The translations under genes were made by a program, and so were the position numbers. A DNA stretch of 64,000 bases, taken from Pseudomonas lundensis. Lineage in GTDB: Bacteria > Pseudomonadota > Gammaproteobacteria > Pseudomonadales > Pseudomonadaceae. Location: the NCBI RefSeq assembly GCF_001042985.1, contig NZ_JYKY01000005.1, positions 62,001 through 126,000 on the forward strand. Direction: 5' to 3'. Below the pieces are notes generated by a model. That model saw only the letters and a program-made list of their open reading frames with translations. It was not told the origin of the DNA and searched no databases. Each line of letters opens with the position of its first letter. Within the stretch, counting starts at the first letter, position 1. Shown one piece after another: positions 8,233 to 17,121 of the stretch.

Positions 8233-9201
8233 TCAGATGGCATTGCGCAGGCTGAGGTTTTCCGGGTGCGGCTGCAGGTACACCTGACGCGAGATGTAGG
8301 GGTCCGGGTGCTGACGGAAGTGGTGCTTGAGCAGGGTCAGCGGCACCACTAACGGCACGATGCCCTGCAAGTATTGGCCAATGATCTGCTGGATCTCTTG
8401 CTTGTCGGCACTGCTGATGGATTGTTTGAGGTAGCCGCTCAGGTGTTGCAGCACATTGGTGTGCGTGCGGCGGGTGGCACATCGTTTGAGGGCTTTCATC
8501 AGCTCGCTGAAGTACTGCGGTGCAATAGCGCGCGGGTCTTGTTTGCCAAGGCTGCCCAGTAAATTGCCCAGGGTTTTGTACTGGACCGGATGGTTTGCCA
8601 TCAGTTGATATTTATACCGGGCATGGAACTCAGTCAGGCTGCGCCGTGTGATGCCTTGTTTGAGCAGCGCTTGCCAGTCCCGGTAGGCGTAGACCCGGGT
8701 CATGAAGTTCTCGCGCAATACCGGGTCATTTAAACGACCGTCTTCTTCCACCGGCAGGTTGGGGTGCGCGTCACAGAAGGCGCGGGCGTATATGCCGCGG
8801 CCACTGAGTTCGGCCGGGCGGCCACCGTCCTGATAGACCTTGACCCGCTCCAGCCCGCAGGACGGGGACTTCTGCATAAAAATGTAGCCACAGATGTCGG
8901 TGTGTTCGGCCGCCATGTCCACCCCGTAGTCATGCAGGGGGCCGGTGACGTCCAGCGCGCTGTCGACACTGCCGACGGCCAGGGGCTGTTGCGGGTTGCC
9001 AATCAGACGGATGGGTTGACGGGGAATGCCAAGACCGATGGCGACCTCGGGGCACAGCGGCACAAATTCGAAATGTTCACTCAGGGCCTGGCTGCATAGG
9101 CGCGACTCTTTATGGCCGCCGTTAAAGCGAACTTCAGCTCCCAGCAGGCAGGCGCTGATGGCGATTTTCGGTTTGTCATGAGCTGAGACGGCGCTGGCCA
9201 T
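8233..9201 (-). CDS. YbgA-like protein, DUF523 plus DUF1722
   Basis: 322 residues from the ATG at 9199-9201, which has GGAGG 7 bases upstream; the TTG at 9216 overlaps that site and is not used. The N-terminal half is DUF523 (SACLLGAEVRFNGGHK, FVPLCPEVAIGLGIPR, KSPSCGLERVKVY), with conserved Cys that could bind metal. The C-terminal half is DUF1722 (QGITRRSLTEFHARYKYQLMA). The fusion is known as YbgA and is regularly adjacent to photolyase, as in E. coli where ybgA precedes phr. It is the first gene of the operon and ends 2 bases before the MerR start. Molecular function is unknown. Confidence 0.88.
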   Translation of the reverse strand: MASAVSAHDKPKIAISACLLGAEVRFNGGHKESRLCSQALSEHFEFVPLCPEVAIGLGIPRQPIRLIGNPQQPLAVGSVDSALDVTGPLHDYGVDMAAEHTDICGYIFMQKSPSCGLERVKVYQDGGRPAELSGRGIYARAFCDAHPNLPVEEDGRLNDPVLRENFMTRVYAYRDWQALLKQGITRRSLTEFHARYKYQLMANHPVQYKTLGNLLGSLGKQDPRAIAPQYFSELMKALKRCATRRTHTNVLQHLSGYLKQSISSADKQEIQQIIGQYLQGIVPLVVPLTLLKHHFRQHPDPYISRQVYLQPHPENLSLRNAI

Positions 9202-9224
9202 GTGATGAACCTCCAAGAATTACT

Positions 9225-9248
9225 TGTACATCTTTTGTTTGATGTACA
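9225..9248 (-). promoter_or_regulatory. Operator candidate 1: TGTACA-N12-TGTACA
   Basis: TGTACA at 9225-9230 and again at 9243-9248, exactly 12 bases apart, 24 bases upstream of the ATG of the first operon gene. Each half is itself palindromic. This matches my recollection of the binding consensus of P. putida PplR1, a class II LitR. The site would overlap the 5' untranslated region or start of transcription. Confidence 0.75.
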
Positions 9249-9274
9249 ACTTAAGGTCATCATAGGCTTGATCT

Positions 9275-9298
9275 TGTACAAGTAAAATAGCTTGTACA
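9275..9298 (-). promoter_or_regulatory. Operator candidate 2: TGTACA-N12-TGTACA
   Basis: TGTACA at 9275-9280 and 9293-9298, again with exactly 12 bases between. It lies 26 bases further from the operon than site 1. On the minus strand a possible -10 TATGAT falls just downstream of this site at about 9258-9263, with TTTACT 16 bases before it, so the element overlaps a plausible promoter. That is the usual place for a MerR-type regulator. Confidence 0.75.
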
Positions 9299-9363
9299 GG
9301 TATTGGGTGTTTATGGGGGTATCGCATCCCGAGTAGGCTGCCCACGCCAAGGCCGTGTAGGCA

Positions 9364-9384
9364 GACGCCGCACGAGGCGGCGTC
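9364..9384 (-). terminator. GC-rich hairpin after the FAD oxidoreductase
   Basis: Perfect 8-base stem GACGCCGC / GCGGCGTC with a 5-base loop, 24 bases beyond the stop of the minus-strand gene ending at 9408. There is no run of T after it, so it may be an RNA 3'-end stabiliser or a weak terminator separating this gene from the light-type operon. Confidence 0.4.
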
Positions 9385-9407
9385 CGGGGAGCGTGTCCTG
9401 CGGGGCG

Positions 9408-10421
<1,014 letters not shown>

Positions 10422-10440
10422 CTACGCCGACGGTAATACC

Positions 10441-10464
10441 TGTACAAATCTATTTATTGGTATA
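10441..10464. promoter_or_regulatory. Operator candidate 3: TGTACA-N12-GGTATA (degenerate)
   Basis: TGTACA at 10441-10446, 12 bases, then GGTATA at 10459-10464, which differs from TGTATA at one position. It lies in the 194-base divergent gap between the FAD oxidoreductase and the TIGR01777-hemH pair, 46 bases upstream of the former. It shares the spacing of the two perfect sites at 9225 and 9275, so it may place this gene, the divergent pair, or both under the same regulator. Confidence 0.5.
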
Positions 10465-10588
10465 AGTTTTAGCGTGCTCGCTGGGTCCATCTGGCCTATT
10501 CTTATACACAGCCGACGGCGCGACGAATTGGGGCTTTCTCTAAAAATAGACCAGTGCTTGCGATAAAACTTCCTGCGAGGTTGAACAG

Positions 10589-11491
10589 ATGCACATATTG
10601 CTGACAGGCGGTACAGGCTTGATAGGGCGCCAGCTTTGTCGTCACTGGTTGGCCCAAGGTCATCGTTTGACGGTGTGGAGCAGACGCCCCGCGCAGGTGA
10701 GTGAACGCTGTGGAACAGGCGTCAGGGGCATCGCCACGCTCGAAGAGCTGGGGCAGGACCCCGTGGATGCCGTGATCAATTTGGCGGGGGCACCGATTGC
10801 GGATCGGCCCTGGACGCGCAAGCGCAAGATGTTGCTCTGGAGCAGTCGGATCACCCTGACCGAAACCCTGCTGGCATGGCTCGAAAGCCGCGAGCAGAAG
10901 CCTTCAGTGCTGGTTTCCGGGTCGGCAGTGGGGTGGTATGGGGATGGCGGTGAGCGCGAGTTGACCGAAGACGCCGCGCCGGTCAGTGAAGATTTTGCCA
11001 GTCACCTGTGCATCGCCTGGGAAGAGACCGCGCTGCGTGCGCAGGCACTGGGGATACGTGTGGTGTTGGTGCGCACCGGGTTGGTGTTGTCAGCCGAGGG
11101 CGGCTTTTTGTCACGCCTGTTGCTGCCCTTCAAGCTGGCGCTCGGCGGGCCGATAGGCAATGGTCGGCAATGGATGCCCTGGATTCATATCCAGGACCAA
11201 ATCGCCCTGATTGATTTTCTTGTGCATGAGAATGCGGCAACCGGTCCTTATAATGCCTGCGCCCCGCACCCGGTGCGTAACGCCGAGTTCGCCAAAACCC
11301 TTGGCCGCGTGCTGCATCGCCCGGCCGTGATGCCCATGCCCGCGTTTGTATTGCGCGTATTGCTGGGTGAAATGTCGCAGTTGTTATTGGGCGGGCAGCG
11401 GGCGACCCCCGCACGCTTGCTCGAAGCCGGTTTCACTTTTCAGTTCACCGATTTGCGAGCGGCACTCGATGATGTGTCCGCCCGCCTCTGA
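10589..11491 (+). CDS. TIGR01777 family epimerase/dehydratase-like protein
   Basis: 300 residues. N-terminal [13 protein letters not shown] (about 4-16) is the NAD(P)-binding motif of the extended SDR family. The [11 protein letters not shown] segment carries the Tyr region, and the C-terminal [15 protein letters not shown] is the DUF1731 end typical of TIGR01777 (YfcH-like) proteins. Function is not established for the family. It is followed after 13 bases by hemH, and in other pseudomonads the same pair lies beside phrB, so it may act in or near porphyrin metabolism; this is inference. Confidence 0.88.
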   Translation: MHILLTGGTGLIGRQLCRHWLAQGHRLTVWSRRPAQVSERCGTGVRGIATLEELGQDPVDAVINLAGAPIADRPWTRKRKMLLWSSRITLTETLLAWLESREQKPSVLVSGSAVGWYGDGGERELTEDAAPVSEDFASHLCIAWEETALRAQALGIRVVLVRTGLVLSAEGGFLSRLLLPFKLALGGPIGNGRQWMPWIHIQDQIALIDFLVHENAATGPYNACAPHPVRNAEFAKTLGRVLHRPAVMPMPAFVLRVLLGEMSQLLLGGQRATPARLLEAGFTFQFTDLRAALDDVSARL

Positions 11492-11504
11492 AATAGGATG
11501 TTGC

Positions 11505-12530
11505 ATGACCGACCACGCGCTGTTGCTGGTAAACCTGGGTTCACCGGCGTCTACGTCGGTAGCGGATGTTCGCAGCTACTTGAACCAGTTTTTGATGGAC
11601 CCGTACGTGATCGACTTGCCATGGCCGGTTCGACGCTTGCTGGTGTCGCTGATCCTGATCAAACGCCCCGAGCAGTCGGCGCATGCCTACGCGTCAATCT
11701 GGTGGGATGAAGGTTCACCGTTGGTGGTGCTCAGCCGTCGTTTGCAGCAGGCCATGACCCGCGAGTGGAAGCAGGGGCCGGTGGAATTGGCGATGCGCTA
11801 TGGCGAGCCGTCCATTGAAACCGTGCTGACCCGGCTGGCCGCTCAGGGCATCAAGAAGGTCACCCTTGCGCCGCTCTACCCGCAATTTGCGGACAGCACC
11901 GTGACCACGGTGATTGAAGAAGCCAAGCGGGTGGTCAAGGCTAAAAAGCTGCCGATTCAGTTCTCAATCCTGCAGCCGTTTTATGACCAGCCCGAGTATT
12001 TGGAAGCGATGGTGGCCAGTGCCAAACCGCATCTGGCGCAGGAATACGACCACCTGCTGCTGAGCTTCCACGGTTTGCCCGAGCGGCACCTGCACAAGCT
12101 CGACCCGACCGGTAATCACTGTTTCAAAAATGAAGACTGCTGCCAAAACGCGTCCCCTGCGGTGATGGCTACCTGCTATCGCGCGCAATGCCTGCGTACC
12201 GCTGAGTTGTTTGCGCAGCGAATGGGCTTGCCGGATGGTAAGTGGTCGGTGGCTTTTCAGTCCCGTTTGGGGCGCGCGAAGTGGATCGAACCCTATACCG
12301 AAGCGCGACTGGATGCGCTGGCCAAAGAGGGCGTGAAGAAAATTCTGGTGATGTGCCCAGCCTTTGTCGCCGACTGCATCGAGACGCTGGAAGAGATTGG
12401 CGATCGCGGTCGCGAGCAGTTTATCGAGGCGGGGGGCGAGGAGTTGGTGCTGGTGCCGTGCCTCAACGACAACCCTGAATGGGCGGCTGCGTTGAATACG
12501 TTATGCGAAAGGGCGCCGCTGGCGCTGTGA
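11505..12530 (+). CDS. hemH: Ferrochelatase
   Basis: 341 residues from the ATG at 11505 (upstream in-frame starts fall inside the previous gene). The enzyme inserts Fe2+ into protoporphyrin IX, the last step of heme synthesis. Visible are the N-terminal LLLVNLGSP, the metal-site histidine motif [11 protein letters not shown], the [11 protein letters not shown] segment, the [15 protein letters not shown] block and the late Glu motif [15 protein letters not shown]. It follows the TIGR01777 gene closely and ends at a bidirectional terminator shared with uraA. Its placement beside light-response genes may matter, because its substrate is a photosensitiser. Confidence 0.96.
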   Translation: MTDHALLLVNLGSPASTSVADVRSYLNQFLMDPYVIDLPWPVRRLLVSLILIKRPEQSAHAYASIWWDEGSPLVVLSRRLQQAMTREWKQGPVELAMRYGEPSIETVLTRLAAQGIKKVTLAPLYPQFADSTVTTVIEEAKRVVKAKKLPIQFSILQPFYDQPEYLEAMVASAKPHLAQEYDHLLLSFHGLPERHLHKLDPTGNHCFKNEDCCQNASPAVMATCYRAQCLRTAELFAQRMGLPDGKWSVAFQSRLGRAKWIEPYTEARLDALAKEGVKKILVMCPAFVADCIETLEEIGDRGREQFIEAGGEELVLVPCLNDNPEWAAALNTLCERAPLAL

Positions 12531-12537
12531 AATAAAA

Positions 12538-12562
12538 AACCCTCTCCCGAGGGGAGAGGGTT
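12538..12562. terminator. Bidirectional rho-independent terminator between hemH and uraA
   Basis: An 11-base perfect stem AACCCTCTCCC / GGGAGAGGGTT with a 3-base loop. A run of A precedes it, which becomes the U-tract for the minus-strand uraA transcript; on the plus strand the tail is short. It serves the two convergent genes. Confidence 0.85.
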
Positions 12563-12581
12563 GCAGGTGACGCAGGCCGGT

Positions 12582-13856
12582 TTAGATAATCGGCTCGTCA
12601 CCTTTTTTCTTTTTCCAACTGTCGTTACCCGGCAGGAGCAGGTTCAGCGCTATCGCCACAATGGCGCACAGCGCGATGCCCTTGAGACCGAAGTCTTCAG
12701 GTCCCATCCCGGTGCCGATCAGCACACCGCCAATACCGAACACCAACGTGACCGAAACAATCACCAGGTTGCGTGCCTCGCTCAGGTCGACCTGATGACG
12801 GATCAGGGTGTTCATCCCCACCGCCGCAATCGAGCCGAACAGCAGGCACAAAATCCCGCCCATGACCGGCACTGGAATGCTTTGCAGCAGTGCGCCGAAC
12901 TTGCCGATAAATGCCAGGCTGATGGCAAAGATGGCCGCCCAGGTCATGATTTTCGGGTTGTAGTTCTTGGTCAGCATCACGGCGCCCGTCACTTCGGCGT
13001 AGGTGGTGTTGGGTGGGCCGCCCAGCAGGCCGGCAGCCGTGGTGGCAATACCGTCACCGAACAGGGTGCGGTGCAGGCCGGGCTTTTTCAGGTAGTCGCG
13101 ACCGGTCACGCTGCCCACGGCAATCACGCCGCCAATGTGCTCAATGGCCGGGGCCAATGCCACCGGGACGATAAACAGAATCGCCTGCCAGTTGAACTCC
13201 GGCGCCGTGAACTGCGGCAAGGCAAACCAGGGGGCTGCGGCAATTTTGGCCGTGTCGACCACGCCAAAATAGAAGGCCAGGGCAAACCCCACCAACACAC
13301 CGGCAATGATCGGAACCAGACGGAAAATCCCTTTACCGAACACCGCCACGATCAGGGTGGTCAGCAAGGCTGGCATCGAGATCATCATGGCGGTCTGGTA
13401 GTGGATCAGCTCGGTGCCGTCTTCAGCGCGGCCCATGGCCATGTGCGCGGCAATCGGTGCCATCGCCAGACCGATGGAGATAATCACCGGGCCAATGACC
13501 ACGGGCGGGAGCAGGCGATCAATGAAACCGGTGCCCTTGAGCTTTACCGCGAAACCGAGAAAGGTGTACACGAAACCGGCTGCCATCACGCCGCCCATGG
13601 TCGCCGCCAGGCCGAATTGACCCTTGGCGAGAATGATCGGGGTAATGAAAGCGAAACTCGAAGCCAGAAAGACCGGCACCTGGCGCCGGGTCACGATCTG
13701 GAACAGCAGAGTCCCGAGACCCGCCGTGAACAGCGCAACGTTAGGGTCCAGGCCTGTAATCAAAGGCATCAACACCAACGCGCCAAAGGCCACGAAGAGC
13801 ATCTGCGCGCCAGAGAGGATCTGGCGCCAGAGCGGGTCGTTGAACTCGTCCTGCAT
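12582..13856 (-). CDS. uraA: Uracil permease (NCS2 family)
   Basis: 424 residues from the ATG at 13854-13856. An inner-membrane proton symporter for uracil with 14 expected membrane segments. Typical NCS2 motifs are seen: LVLMPLITGLDP early, IEHIGGVIAVGSVTGRD with the conserved Glu in TM8, and LLGGPPNTTYAEVTGAVMLT in the TM10 region. The C-terminus is basic (WKKKKGD). It begins 1 base after the upp stop, so the two form a uracil uptake and salvage operon. Confidence 0.95.
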   Translation of the reverse strand: MQDEFNDPLWRQILSGAQMLFVAFGALVLMPLITGLDPNVALFTAGLGTLLFQIVTRRQVPVFLASSFAFITPIILAKGQFGLAATMGGVMAAGFVYTFLGFAVKLKGTGFIDRLLPPVVIGPVIISIGLAMAPIAAHMAMGRAEDGTELIHYQTAMMISMPALLTTLIVAVFGKGIFRLVPIIAGVLVGFALAFYFGVVDTAKIAAAPWFALPQFTAPEFNWQAILFIVPVALAPAIEHIGGVIAVGSVTGRDYLKKPGLHRTLFGDGIATTAAGLLGGPPNTTYAEVTGAVMLTKNYNPKIMTWAAIFAISLAFIGKFGALLQSIPVPVMGGILCLLFGSIAAVGMNTLIRHQVDLSEARNLVIVSVTLVFGIGGVLIGTGMGPEDFGLKGIALCAIVAIALNLLLPGNDSWKKKKGDEPII

Positions 13857-13857
13857 G

Positions 13858-14496
13858 TTATGCGTCCTTTTGCTTGGTGCCGAAGATCTTGTCGCCGGCA
13901 TCGCCCAAGCCCGGAATGATGTAGCCGTGTTCGTCCAGACGGTTATCGATGGACGCTGTGTAGATGGTGACGTCCGGGTGAGCGGCTTCTACCGCAGCGA
14001 TCCCTTCGGGGGCGGCAACCAGCACCATGGCGCGGATCTCTTTGCAGCCGGCTTTTTTCAGCAGGTCAATGGTTGCAACCATCGAAGAACCGGTGGCCAG
14101 CATCGGGTCGATGATCATCGCCAGACGCTCGTCGATTTCCGGTACGAGTTTTTCCAGATAAGTGTGGGCCTGCAGGGTTTCTTCGTTACGGGCAACGCCG
14201 ACGGCGCTGACTTTGGCGCCCGGGATCAGGCTCAGCACACCTTCGAGCATGCCGATGCCGGCGCGCAGGATAGGCACGACAGTAATTTTCTTACCGGCGA
14301 TTTTCTCAACGTGAACAGGGCCGCTCCAGCCTTCAATCTCGTAGGTTTCGAGCGTCAGGTCGCTGGTGGCTTCATAGGTCAGCAACGCGCCGACTTCCTG
14401 AGCGAGCTCGCGGAAGTTCTTCGTGCTAATGTCGGCACGGCGCATAAGGCCGAGCTTGTGACGGATCAGCGGATGGCGGATCTCACGGATAGGCAT
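13858..14496 (-). CDS. upp: Uracil phosphoribosyltransferase
   Basis: 212 residues. It converts uracil and PRPP to UMP in pyrimidine salvage. The PRPP-binding loop [21 protein letters not shown] is clear, as are [13 protein letters not shown] and the uracil-contacting C-terminal [17 protein letters not shown]. It is first in an operon with uraA and divergent from hpt across a 164-base gap. Confidence 0.97.
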   Translation of the reverse strand: MPIREIRHPLIRHKLGLMRRADISTKNFRELAQEVGALLTYEATSDLTLETYEIEGWSGPVHVEKIAGKKITVVPILRAGIGMLEGVLSLIPGAKVSAVGVARNEETLQAHTYLEKLVPEIDERLAMIIDPMLATGSSMVATIDLLKKAGCKEIRAMVLVAAPEGIAAVEAAHPDVTIYTASIDNRLDEHGYIIPGLGDAGDKIFGTKQKDA

Positions 14497-14532
14497 AGGG
14501 AAAAGCTCCGGGGGCAGGCAAAAAAACCGGCC

Positions 14533-14544
14533 TAGATTAATCTA
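14533..14544. promoter_or_regulatory. 12-base perfect palindrome in the upp-hpt divergent gap
   Basis: TAGATTAATCTA reads the same on both strands and sits 37 bases upstream of upp and 117 upstream of hpt, between GC-rich flanks CCGG. It could be an operator for a purine or pyrimidine salvage regulator, or chance; no known consensus fits. Confidence 0.3.
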
Positions 14545-14660
14545 ATCCGGGGTGATGTCCTATAGACATAACAGCACGTTAGTCCATAAATGCTTGATCT
14601 GAGCCATGCGGATGCGTACCTTTGCCCGCTTTTCTTGAGCAACCCCCCCTGGAGAGCGTC

Positions 14661-15218
14661 ATGTCTGCTGATCTCGAGCATATCCGTCAAGTCATGCGAG
14701 AGGCTGACTGCCTGTACACCGAAGCTGAAGTCGAGGCGGCCATTGCCCGTGTTGGCGCGCAAATCACGGCCGACATGGCCGAGATGAATCCAGTGGTTTT
14801 TTGTGTGATGAACGGTGGGCTGATTTTTGCCGGCAAGCTGCTCACGCATTTGAAATTTCCGCTTGAGTCGTCTTACCTGCACGCCACGCGCTACCGTAAT
14901 CAGACCAGCGGCGGCGATCTGTTCTGGAAGGCCAAGCCGGAAGTGTCGTTCATGGACCGCCATGTGCTGATCATCGACGACATTCTGGATGAAGGTCACA
15001 CCCTGAGCGCCATTGTGGATTTCTGCAATCACGCTGGCGCACGTCAGGTGCACACGGCGGTGTTGATCGACAAAGAACACGACCGCAAGGCAAGTGCTGG
15101 CCTCAAGGCCACTTACGAAGGCCTGCCGTGCATCGACCGCTACGTATTCGGTTATGGCATGGACTACAAAGGCTACTGGCGTAACGCCGCCGGCATTTAT
15201 GCCGTTAAAGGTTTGTAA
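14661..15218 (+). CDS. hpt: Hypoxanthine-guanine phosphoribosyltransferase
   Basis: 185 residues from the ATG at 14661, which has GGAGAG 5 bases upstream; an earlier ATG at 14622 lacks this. It salvages hypoxanthine or guanine to IMP or GMP with PRPP. The PRPP motif VLIIDDILDEGHTLSAI and the substrate-closing YVFGYGMDYKGYWRN are clear. It belongs with the divergent upp-uraA as a base-salvage locus. Confidence 0.95.
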   Translation: MSADLEHIRQVMREADCLYTEAEVEAAIARVGAQITADMAEMNPVVFCVMNGGLIFAGKLLTHLKFPLESSYLHATRYRNQTSGGDLFWKAKPEVSFMDRHVLIIDDILDEGHTLSAIVDFCNHAGARQVHTAVLIDKEHDRKASAGLKATYEGLPCIDRYVFGYGMDYKGYWRNAAGIYAVKGL

Positions 15219-15235
15219 ACAAGGACGTTGAAACC

Positions 15236-15709
15236 ATGACTACCCCCAGCTTTCTCGATCAGACACTGTTTAACGAACTGGCCGAGAAGGCTGCCGGTAA
15301 CCCTCGTGGTCGCCAGCACCACAACCTGCATCAGATGCAGGAGCCTTGTCATCGCATGGTGGTGGGCCTGCAACCCGCCACGTACATCCCGCCCCACTGT
15401 CACCTGAGCAGCGACAAGGCTGAAACCCTGTTGGTGCTCAGGGGCAAGCTGGGGGTGCTGATTTTTGACCGCAACGGTCAGTTGCTCGAAACGCGCGTGT
15501 TGATGGCCGGGGGCGAAAGCCTCGGCGTAGACCTGCCGCCGGGAGTATTTCATGGCCTGGTAGTGCTTGAGCCTGACAGCGTGATGTTCGAGTGCAAAGC
15601 CGGACCCTACCGGCCTGTCGGGGATGGCGAACTGGCACCTTGGGCGCCTCGCGAAGGTGAGCCTGAAGTGGCCCAGTACCAGGTCTGGATGCGCGCGCAG
15701 TTCGATTGA
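15236..15709 (+). CDS. WbuC-family cupin metalloprotein
   Basis: 157 residues. A single-domain cupin. The metal-site motif starts PPHCHLSSDKAETLLVLRGKL and the second cupin motif is LPPGVFHGLVVLEP, giving His residues plus Glu for a metal ion. WbuC proteins occur in some O-antigen clusters and also alone; their reaction is not known. It lies 17 bases after hpt and may be co-transcribed with it. Confidence 0.85.
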   Translation: MTTPSFLDQTLFNELAEKAAGNPRGRQHHNLHQMQEPCHRMVVGLQPATYIPPHCHLSSDKAETLLVLRGKLGVLIFDRNGQLLETRVLMAGGESLGVDLPPGVFHGLVVLEPDSVMFECKAGPYRPVGDGELAPWAPREGEPEVAQYQVWMRAQFD

Positions 15710-15800
15710 TCCGGGCAATAATGGCTTTTCAATATTAGGTGTTGCTCCTGTCCCTGGCATAAGATTCGCGGTCTGACGATTGCAATCGGAATTGCTTGGC

Positions 15801-16742
15801 ATGCTGGCTATCTTCCTTCAGACCCTGACCATCACTGCGCCCGTGTTTGCCATGCTGTTTGTGGGGGTAGTGCTCAAGCGTGTCGGCTGGATCAATGACA
15901 GCTTCATCCATACCGCGTCGGCTCTGGTGTTTAACGTCACCATGCCGGCGTTGTTGTTTCTGGGCATTGTGCACGCGGATCTTAATGCCGCCTTGCAGCC
16001 TAAAGTCTTGGGCTACTTCACGGTGGCGACCCTGGTGAGCTTCGCGTTGGCCTGGGGCTGGTCGATCTGGCGGTGCCCACGCGAAGACCGTGGCATCTAC
16101 ACGCAGGGCGCCTTTCGCGGCAATAACGCGGTGATCGGGCTGGCGCTGGCCGCCAGTATGTACGGTGCCTACGGCATCTCGTTGGGGGCTGTGCTCGCGG
16201 CGCTGGTGATCCTGCTGTACAACACGTTGTCGACCATCGTGCTGGCCGTGTACAGCCCGGTGATCAAATCCGACCCGTGGAGCATCTGCAAAAGCGTGTT
16301 TCGCAACCCGCTGATTATCAGTGTGCTGGCAGCCGTGCCGTTTGCTGCATTCAAGATAGTGTTGCCCGGCTGGTTGCAGGCATCCGGGGAATATCTGGCG
16401 GCGATGACCTTGCCGTTGGCGCTGATCTGTATCGGCGGCACGTTGTCACTCGCGGCCCTGCGCAAAAGTGGCGATCTGGCCTTCAGCGCCAGCTTGCTGA
16501 AGATGATTGGCCTGCCGCTCATCACCACGTGGGGCGCATGGTTGTACGGTTTTCGCGGGCCGGAACTGGGCACGCTGTTTCTGTATTTCGCCAGCCCGAC
16601 TGCCGCGGCCAGTTTTGTCATGGCGCGCGCCGCCAATGGCAATCATGAACTCGCGGCTGCCATCATCGTGATCACCACGGTGATGGCGGCGGTCACGACC
16701 AATATCGGGATTTTTGTCTTGCAGTGGGGCGGCTGGATTTAA
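15801..16742 (+). CDS. AEC family transporter (auxin efflux carrier-like)
   Basis: 313 residues from the ATG at 15801; an upstream TTG at 15780 adds only seven residues without hydrophobic character. About ten hydrophobic segments. Typical AEC features are the N-terminal APVFAMLFVGVVLKRVGWI, the AFRGNNAVIGLALA segment and the C-terminal SPTAAASFVMARAANGN that precedes the last helix. It probably exports or imports organic anions; substrate unknown. It ends 4 bases from the convergent CMD-family gene, with which it overlaps at the stop codons. Confidence 0.88.
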   Translation: MLAIFLQTLTITAPVFAMLFVGVVLKRVGWINDSFIHTASALVFNVTMPALLFLGIVHADLNAALQPKVLGYFTVATLVSFALAWGWSIWRCPREDRGIYTQGAFRGNNAVIGLALAASMYGAYGISLGAVLAALVILLYNTLSTIVLAVYSPVIKSDPWSICKSVFRNPLIISVLAAVPFAAFKIVLPGWLQASGEYLAAMTLPLALICIGGTLSLAALRKSGDLAFSASLLKMIGLPLITTWGAWLYGFRGPELGTLFLYFASPTAAASFVMARAANGNHELAAAIIVITTVMAAVTTNIGIFVLQWGGWI

Positions 16743-17110
16743 ACGTCGTAGCTGTCGATGACTTCCTGCGCTGCCCGAAACGCATCAATGGCCGCCGGAA
16801 CCCCCGCGTATACCGCGCAATGCAGCAGGGCTTCGCGGATCTCCTCTACGCTGCAGCCGTTGTTCAGCGCGCCGCGCACGTGGCCTTTGAGTTCCTGAGG
16901 GCACTTGAGCGCGGTCAGGGTGGCCAGGGTGATCAGGCTGCGGGTCTTGAGGGGCAAGCCCTCTCGGTTCCACACACCGCCCCATGCGTGCTCGTTGACG
17001 AAGTCTTGCAACGGCTGCGTGAAGTCAGTGGCGTTGCCCAGGGCGCGGTCCACAAATTCATCGCCCATCACCTGGCGGCGCATTTCAAGTCCGGTCTTTT
17101 TATTATTCAA
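16739..17110 (-). CDS. Carboxymuconolactone decarboxylase (CMD) family protein, TTG start
   Basis: 123 residues from a TTG at 17108-17110. I chose it because GAGGAG lies 7 bases upstream, while the nearest ATG (17138-17140) overlaps the previous gene and lacks a ribosome site. It resembles PcaC (HAWGGVWNREGLPLKTRSL, ALNNGCSVEEIREALLHCAVYAGVPAA), but no other beta-ketoadipate genes are nearby, so it is probably a paralogue of unknown substrate. The Cys in LKCPQ and LLHCAV could be redox-active as in AhpD relatives. Confidence 0.82.
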   Translation of the reverse strand: MNNKKTGLEMRRQVMGDEFVDRALGNATDFTQPLQDFVNEHAWGGVWNREGLPLKTRSLITLATLTALKCPQELKGHVRGALNNGCSVEEIREALLHCAVYAGVPAAIDAFRAAQEVIDSYDV

Positions 17111-17121
17111 GGGAAGACTCC

